From NCBI RefSeq assembly GCF_000024085.1, contig NC_013166.1:310001-374000 (forward strand): a stretch of DNA of 64,000 nucleotides. Direction: 5' to 3'. The notes below the pieces were generated by a model. It ran no database searches, was not told the DNA's origin, and worked only from the letters and a program-made list of their open reading frames with translations. The position numbers and the translations under genes were made by a program. Origin of the DNA: Kangiella koreensis DSM 16069. Its GTDB lineage: Bacteria; Pseudomonadota; Gammaproteobacteria; Enterobacterales; Kangiellaceae. This document shows positions 59,063 through 64,000 of the stretch, piece by piece (the first letter of the stretch is position 1; each line of letters opens with the position of its first letter).

Positions 59063-59857
59063 TTAATCAAAAGAGTGCTCAGCAGCGGGAAACTTTTTCG
59101 CTCGAACCTCGTTGTGGTACAACTCAAAAGCAGCCTTGATATCGCCTTTGGCATCTGCCATAAAGTTGCGAACAAATTTAGCCTGGAAAGGAGAAATTCC
59201 GAGCATGTCATGCAACACCAATACTTGGCCGTCCACATCAACGCCTGCACCAATGCCCATCACTGGAATGTTAATTGATTGAGCGATTTGCTTAGCCAGG
59301 CCTTGTGGCACGCACTCCAGTACCAACATGCGAGCGCCAGCTTCTTCAAGGGCTTTAGCATCGGCAAGCATTTGTTTGGCTTGTTTTGAATCACGTCCTT
59401 GAACCTTAAATCCGCCCAGTGCATCCACCGATTGCGGCGTTAGGCCGAGGTGAGCACATACCGGAATGCCACGTTCGGTTAAGCCAGCGATGGTATCGTG
59501 TAGCCAGTCACCACCTTCTAATTTAACCATATGTGCGCCAGCCTGCATGATCAAGGCAGCAGTGTGATAGGCCTGTTCAGGCGTGGCATAGCTCATATAG
59601 GGCATATCTCCAATTAGCAGGCAGCGCTTGTTACCACGCGCGACGCAGGCTATGTGATACTCCATATCCTCAATGGTTACCGGCACCGTTGTTTTTTGGC
59701 CTTGAATGACGTTACCCAATGAGTCGCCCACCAGAATGACATCGACACCAGCATCAGAAATAACACCTGCAAAGGTGGCATCGTAGGCTGTGATACAGCT
59801 AAATTTTTTGCCTTCTTGTTTCAGTTGTTCGATATCGCTAATGGTTAAGGTTTTCAT
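59063..59857 (-). CDS. panB: 3-methyl-2-oxobutanoate hydroxymethyltransferase
   Basis: First step of pantothenate synthesis. 264 residues from the ATG at 59857; a longer frame to 60001 overlaps the upstream kinase gene and is rejected. ITAYDATFAGVISDAGVDVILVGDSLGNVIQG and IGIGAGVDVDGQVLVLHDMLGI carry the metal ligands and active site. Confidence 0.97.
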   Translation of the reverse strand: MKTLTISDIEQLKQEGKKFSCITAYDATFAGVISDAGVDVILVGDSLGNVIQGQKTTVPVTIEDMEYHIACVARGNKRCLLIGDMPYMSYATPEQAYHTAALIMQAGAHMVKLEGGDWLHDTIAGLTERGIPVCAHLGLTPQSVDALGGFKVQGRDSKQAKQMLADAKALEEAGARMLVLECVPQGLAKQIAQSINIPVMGIGAGVDVDGQVLVLHDMLGISPFQAKFVRNFMADAKGDIKAAFELYHNEVRAKKFPAAEHSFD

Positions 59858-59885
59858 GGTTAAACTCTCAGGGATTGCTCTCAGG

Positions 59886-60539
59886 TTATGCAGGATGAGG
59901 ATTAAAGTAATTACGGCCAGTGGTGGTGCTTTTGATTTGGTCGAGCAGCAGATTAAAGTCAGCTTCATTTTCAACCAGGTCAATGCCCGAAGCATTAACA
60001 ATCAACAATGGTGACTCATCATAATAATAAAAGAAATCAGTATAAGCTTCACATATGGTTTGCAAATATTCTTTGGTCACAGGACTTTCTGAAGCGCGGC
60101 CACGCTTCTTGATGCGCTCAAGTAGCACCGGCACAGAAGCTTGCAAATAAATCACCAGATCAGGTTTCGGTGCATCAATCGTCAAATTCTGATAAACCTG
60201 TTCGTATAACCTGAGCTCGTCCTGATCCAGAGTTGAACGCGCGAACAGGCGATCTTTCTCCATTAAGTAATCTGCCACACGAACCGGGCTGAACATGTCT
60301 GATTGGCGCACTTCTTGCAATTGGCGCACACGCTGGAACAGGAAATACAGCTGGGTGGGCAGAGCCCCAGACTTAGGATCCTGGTAAAAGCGCTCAAGAA
60401 ATGGATTCTCTTCCGCCTGCTCGAGAATTAAGTCGCTGCTTAATGCTTCGGACAATCTACGAGCCAGTGTGGTTTTGCCCACGCCAATCGGGCCTTCGAC
60501 AGCAATAAAGTTATGCGGTATGGATAAAGTTACACTCAC
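59886..60539 (-). CDS. deoxynucleoside kinase family protein
   Basis: 217 residues. P-loop VEGPIGVGKTTLARRL, then LYFLFQRVRQLQEV, SDYLMEKDRLFA-like VADYLMEKDRLFA (DRS-type region) and the lid ERIKKRGRASE. Family members phosphorylate deoxyadenosine, deoxyguanosine or other deoxynucleosides; the preferred base cannot be read. It lies 28 bp before panB, a position common in gammaproteobacteria with folK-panB clusters. Confidence 0.88.
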   Translation of the reverse strand: MSVTLSIPHNFIAVEGPIGVGKTTLARRLSEALSSDLILEQAEENPFLERFYQDPKSGALPTQLYFLFQRVRQLQEVRQSDMFSPVRVADYLMEKDRLFARSTLDQDELRLYEQVYQNLTIDAPKPDLVIYLQASVPVLLERIKKRGRASESPVTKEYLQTICEAYTDFFYYYDESPLLIVNASGIDLVENEADFNLLLDQIKSTTTGRNYFNPHPA

Positions 60540-60597
60540 TCAAATACTCCTGGCTCAGGCACTTGTTTCTTAGAGTTCTCTTTATTTGAGACTGCTC

Positions 60598-61128
60598 TTA
60601 GAGGTGCCAATGATGATTCTGGTCATATTTCAAGGCCACTAAGTCATACTGTGGGCAATGGTCTAGCAATTCACTGACGATACTACCATCGGGAAGCGTC
60701 ATTTCAGGACTCAGTTCAGCCAATGGTTTTAATACAAAATCCCTGTCTTTAATACCGTAATGGGGCAGGGTTAAACGGTCTGATTGCATGATTGTATGAT
60801 CGTAGAGCAAGAGATCCAAATCTAATGTGCGGGCACCCCAGCGTTCTTCTCTAACTCGTCCCTGTTGGTTTTCAATCGCTTGTAGCTGGTCGAGCAACTC
60901 TAATGGAGTAAAACTGGTGGCTAGCTTGGCTACGGCATTGATGAAAGGCGGTTGATCTTGTGGGCCCATTGGAGCGCTTTGATAAAGACTGGAATAACCG
61001 AGAAGATAACTTTCCGGCAAAGAATCGAGCGCCAACAGAGCTTGCTCAATTTGCTGAATGGGTTGGTTCAAATTACTACCAAGACCAATGTATGCAATAG
61101 AGTGCTTTGTAATAGAGAGTCTTGCCAT
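60598..61128 (-). CDS. folK: 6-hydroxymethyl-dihydropterin pyrophosphokinase
   Basis: Folate pathway enzyme, 176 residues. AYIGLGSNLNQPIQQIEQAL, GPQDQPPFINAVAKL, and the signature GARTLDLDLLLYD are all present. It follows pcnB by 12 bp; the two are normally co-transcribed. Confidence 0.96.
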   Translation of the reverse strand: MARLSITKHSIAYIGLGSNLNQPIQQIEQALLALDSLPESYLLGYSSLYQSAPMGPQDQPPFINAVAKLATSFTPLELLDQLQAIENQQGRVREERWGARTLDLDLLLYDHTIMQSDRLTLPHYGIKDRDFVLKPLAELSPEMTLPDGSIVSELLDHCPQYDLVALKYDQNHHWHL

Positions 61129-61140
61129 CGGTGTAGTGAC

Positions 61141-62511
61141 TTAATGTTTATTTTTGTTAGCTGGCTGACGCTTCTGATTACGGGGCTTGCGTCGTTTGCG
61201 TTTTTTGCCGCTACCGGTTTTCTGTAACATCTGGCGGCGGTCGCTGGCATCGGCTTCCTGAAACTTGGTCCACCAATCGGCCAGTTCTTTCTGGCGTGGA
61301 TCGGACTGCGAACGTAACAGTAAGAAGTCGTAAGCGGCGCGAAAACGCGGATGTTCAAAAATACTCCAGGCTTTTTTGCCATGATAAGCAGGCAAGCGTA
61401 GTTGCATACTCCAGATATCACGAATCACCAGTGCATAGCGACGAGGGATAGAAATATGCTGATTTTGTGCATTGAGCACGCGCGCCATGCTTTTGAAAAA
61501 GGCATCATTAAAGTTATTGCCTTTTTGTTGCAGAGCTTCGGTGCTCTCTAACAACGGTTGCCAAAGCATCACTGCCATCAAGAAAGCAGGATTGACAGTT
61601 TGTTCAGAAGCAATTCGAGTATCTGTATTTTCCAGTGCATCAAGTACTAACTGTTCAATCGCTTGTGTTTGTGTCTCATCATCGTGCTTTAGGGCGCGGT
61701 CGGTAGCCGGAAATAGAGCGTGGAACAAGCCATATTCACGTAGCTTCTGGAACGTCAATTTTGCGGCGCCAGCCAAAAATAGCTTACGATATTCTTCCCA
61801 TAGGCGAGCAGCGGGAACCTGTTCTAAAAAATGGGAAAGTTCAGCAACCGGTTTAAGTGTATTGGGTTCAATGGTCAGATTCAGTTTGCAGGCCAGGCGC
61901 ACCGCCCGCAACATGCGAACCGGGTCTTCGCGATACCGTGTTTCTGGATCGCCAATCATGCGCAGCTGGCGCTTGCGTAAATCCGCCAAGCCATCGCAAA
62001 AATCGTGAACTGAAAAATCTTTAATATTGTAGTAAAGCGCATTGATGGTGAAATCGCGACGAATGGCATCTTCTTCAATATCGCCATAGACGTTATCGCG
62101 CAAGATCATGCCTTCTTTGGCTTGCTGAATATTATCATCGCAATGAGCGCGGAAAGTGGCCACTTCGATCACATCGCGACCAAACAAAATATGAGCCAGC
62201 CTAAAGCGGCGGCCAATAATACGGCAGTTGCGAAATAACTCTTTAATCTGCTCAGGAGTCGCGTTGGTCGCAATATCAAAGTCTTTGGGATGCAACCCAA
62301 GCAATATATCGCGCACGCCACCGCCGACCAGGAATGACTCATAGCCAGCATTGCTCAAGCGATATAGAACCTTTAAGGCATTGTCGCTGATATCTTTGCG
62401 TGAGATCGAATGTTGATCGCGCGTGATGATTTGGGTGCTAGTGCCTGCACCGGGCGTTTCAGTAGCCGGAGAAGCAAACCAACTTTTTACAGACTTAATT
62501 ATTGAACTCAT
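61141..62511 (-). CDS. pcnB: poly(A) polymerase I
   Basis: Adds poly(A) tails that promote RNA decay. 456 residues. Nucleotidyltransferase head: SFLVGGGVRDILLGLHPKDFDIATNATPEQ, with the catalytic DFD aspartates; RRDFTINALYYN; then helical RNA-binding regions. The C-terminus is strongly basic (GSGKKRKRRKPRNQKRQPANKNKH). Confidence 0.96.
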   Translation of the reverse strand: MSSIIKSVKSWFASPATETPGAGTSTQIITRDQHSISRKDISDNALKVLYRLSNAGYESFLVGGGVRDILLGLHPKDFDIATNATPEQIKELFRNCRIIGRRFRLAHILFGRDVIEVATFRAHCDDNIQQAKEGMILRDNVYGDIEEDAIRRDFTINALYYNIKDFSVHDFCDGLADLRKRQLRMIGDPETRYREDPVRMLRAVRLACKLNLTIEPNTLKPVAELSHFLEQVPAARLWEEYRKLFLAGAAKLTFQKLREYGLFHALFPATDRALKHDDETQTQAIEQLVLDALENTDTRIASEQTVNPAFLMAVMLWQPLLESTEALQQKGNNFNDAFFKSMARVLNAQNQHISIPRRYALVIRDIWSMQLRLPAYHGKKAWSIFEHPRFRAAYDFLLLRSQSDPRQKELADWWTKFQEADASDRRQMLQKTGSGKKRKRRKPRNQKRQPANKNKH

Positions 62512-62562
62512 AAAGTGTTAATTTGACAGTATGGGGCGATCATAGCACAAGCGCCTATCTAA

Positions 62563-63438
62563 TTAATCTAAATAAAGAATTTGTTGCCTGGCAGGGATTT
62601 GGGGCAATTGAAAGTGGGACAATGCATAATCGAGGATGACATCTGAATCCTCATGCTGCAATTCACTTGGAATAGGCTGCCCCAAAAACTCCAGTGCACA
62701 GCATAAATACCTGGAGGCTTGCTGGCTATCAATTGCCGGTGCATGGTTTTGCTTGGATAATTTATTGCCGTCAGGGTTGATTGCTAGTGGTAAATGATAC
62801 CAGTCAGGTACTTTGGCCTTGAGCACTTCATACAAACGTAGTTGGCGTGGAGTTGAGTCCAGCAGGTCACACCCGCGCACTACATGATCGATTCCCTGCT
62901 CAATATCATCAACTACCACCGCCAGTTGATAGGCGACTAAGCCATCTTTGCGTCGAACGGCGAAGTCTTCAGCGTAGAGAGAGTTATCAAACTGGCAGCT
63001 ACCTTGAATCTGATCAACAAAACTATAGTCGCCCTGTCCATGACGAAGGCGAATAGCTACTTCACCATTAAAGCTCAATTGTTTTGTGGCACAGATGTTG
63101 GGATAGTATCCGGTTTTGCTGATTGATTTGATTTTCTTGCGGGTGCAATTACAGGCATAGACCAGGCCTTGTGATTTTAATTGCTCAATAATCTCAGAGT
63201 AGCGATCCAGGTGCTGGCTTTGATAAGTGACTTGACCGTCCCAGTACAAACCAAAGGCTTCCAGTTGGCGTAAAATCAAATCGCTAGCGCCTTCAACTTC
63301 GCGCGGGGGATCGATATCTTCAATGCGTACCTGCCATTGAGTATGACGAGATTTTGCGATCAGGTAACTGCCGACAGCAGCTATCAGCGAACCAAAGTGA
63401 AGGGGGCCAGAAGGTGAGGGTGCGAAACGTCCTGCCAT
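62563..63438 (-). CDS. gluQ: glutamyl-Q tRNA(Asp) synthetase
   Basis: Glutamylates queuosine 34 of tRNA-Asp. 291 residues; a GluRS-like catalytic domain without the anticodon-binding part. HIGH-like GPLHFGSL, KMSKS-like KLSKQ, and zinc-site residues in YACNCTRKKI and YYPNICATK. The position next to dksA is conserved. Confidence 0.95.
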   Translation of the reverse strand: MAGRFAPSPSGPLHFGSLIAAVGSYLIAKSRHTQWQVRIEDIDPPREVEGASDLILRQLEAFGLYWDGQVTYQSQHLDRYSEIIEQLKSQGLVYACNCTRKKIKSISKTGYYPNICATKQLSFNGEVAIRLRHGQGDYSFVDQIQGSCQFDNSLYAEDFAVRRKDGLVAYQLAVVVDDIEQGIDHVVRGCDLLDSTPRQLRLYEVLKAKVPDWYHLPLAINPDGNKLSKQNHAPAIDSQQASRYLCCALEFLGQPIPSELQHEDSDVILDYALSHFQLPQIPARQQILYLD

Positions 63439-63527
63439 AGCCTTTTAAGACAATCTATTTAAAACAACTAATGTGGCAGTCAATAACACAGTAGAAAAGG
63501 GCAGACTAGAATATCTGCCCATATAAA

Positions 63528-63974
63528 TTAACTACCGTATTGTTTTTCTTTGATTTCTGCTAGCGTCTTACAGTCGATACAAAGCTCAGCAGTAGGACGC
63601 GCTTCAAGGCGACGAATACCAATTTCGATACCGCATGATTCGCAGTAACCGTATTCATCATCATCAATCTTGTTCAGCGACTGAATAATCTTCTTCAATA
63701 ATTTACGCTCGCGGTCGCGAGTACGTAATTCAAGAGAGAATTCTTCTTCTTGGGCAGCACGATCAACCGGATCTGGGAAGTTTGCAGCTTCGTCCTGCAT
63801 ATGGTGAACAGTACGATCAACTTCTTCCATCAACTGTTTTTTCCATGCGGCAAGAATATTACGAAAATGCTCATATTGAGCATCATTCATGTACTCTTCG
63901 CCTTTCTTCTCTTTATAAGGCTTAAGGCCTAATTTTTCGAGAGTGCTATTTGTTACTGATTGTTTACGTGGCAT
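63528..63974 (-). CDS. dksA: RNA polymerase-binding factor DksA
   Basis: Secondary-channel factor that works with ppGpp in the stringent response. 148 residues; coiled-coil with the [10 protein letters not shown] tip, whose aspartates reach the active site (Asp-x-x-Asp-x-A), and the zinc finger CESCGIEIG...CIDCK. It lies 90 bp upstream of gluQ on minus. Confidence 0.97.
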   Translation of the reverse strand: MPRKQSVTNSTLEKLGLKPYKEKKGEEYMNDAQYEHFRNILAAWKKQLMEEVDRTVHHMQDEAANFPDPVDRAAQEEEFSLELRTRDRERKLLKKIIQSLNKIDDDEYGYCESCGIEIGIRRLEARPTAELCIDCKTLAEIKEKQYGS

Positions 63975-64000
63975 CTAAGCAACGCTCCATTTCGTATTAA

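Noticed and set aside
59858..60001. 48-residue extension of panB
   Set aside because: It overlaps the end of the upstream kinase gene and does not fit the compact PanB N-terminus.
61472..62008. 178-codon plus-strand ORF inside pcnB
   Set aside because: Antisense frame of pcnB with Ser/Cys/Arg-rich noise; pcnB motifs are intact.

Overview
The window reads as a stretch of core chromosome from a marine-type gammaproteobacterium. Gene content and order (nuo to rimP-nusA-infB-rbfA-truB-rpsO-pnp; miaB-ybeZ-ybeY-ybeX-lnt; leuS-lptE-holA-nadD-rsfS-rlmH-mrdA-rodA-mltB-rlpA-dacA-dat-ybeD-lipB-lipA; pcnB-folK-dNK-panB-panC with gluQ and dksA) are typical of that class. The AT-leaning sequence, secreted proteases and absence of phage or IS genes suggest a Kangiella-like or related oceanic lineage. 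That genus guess is recall-based inference, not a database result.

Layout. 1-6166: distal half of the complex I operon (nuoI end, nuoJ-N), with a possible 19-codon ORF coupled between nuoL and nuoM. 6167-6962: an initiator tRNA gene set among degenerate copies of itself, a strong terminator, and a rimP leader with an attenuator-like hairpin. 6963-16146: translation and RNA-decay cluster, with an alpha/beta hydrolase inserted between truB and rpsO. 16221-20532: minus-strand secreted or periplasmic proteins (M4 protease with two PPC domains, an unknown 161-residue exported protein, a YceI protein), separated by gene-poor, palindrome-rich DNA. 20715-22115: sodium/solute symporter. 22265-27803: miaB, ybeZ, ybeY, ybeX, lnt. 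27816-31387: accessory patch with a small membrane protein, a HEPN-like unknown, palindromic mini-elements and an unusual HEXXH protein. 31662-46847: leuS to lipA, covering tRNA charging, LPS export, DNA polymerase III delta, NAD, ribosome silencing, wall elongation and lipoylation. 47239-50613: SlyD, a glutathione transferase-like protein, an M48 lipoprotein protease, a GcvR-like ACT protein and an unknown. 50744-54960: DedA, LysE, then a Cpx-like two-component system divergent from a CpxP/Spy-like periplasmic protein. 55133-58026: DUF1853 protein and acs. 58199-63974: panC, panB, deoxynucleoside kinase, folK, pcnB, gluQ, dksA, all on minus.

Most genes form housekeeping operons with 1-4 bp overlaps or short gaps, and clear intrinsic terminators mark many unit ends. 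The least explained parts are the tRNA-derived repeat array (6292-6705), the HEPN-like gene patch with its palindromic elements (27816-29574), the repeat-rich spacer at 19561-19900 and the palindrome after lipA (46861-46950). No CRISPR array, integrase, transposase or recognisable defence island is visible.
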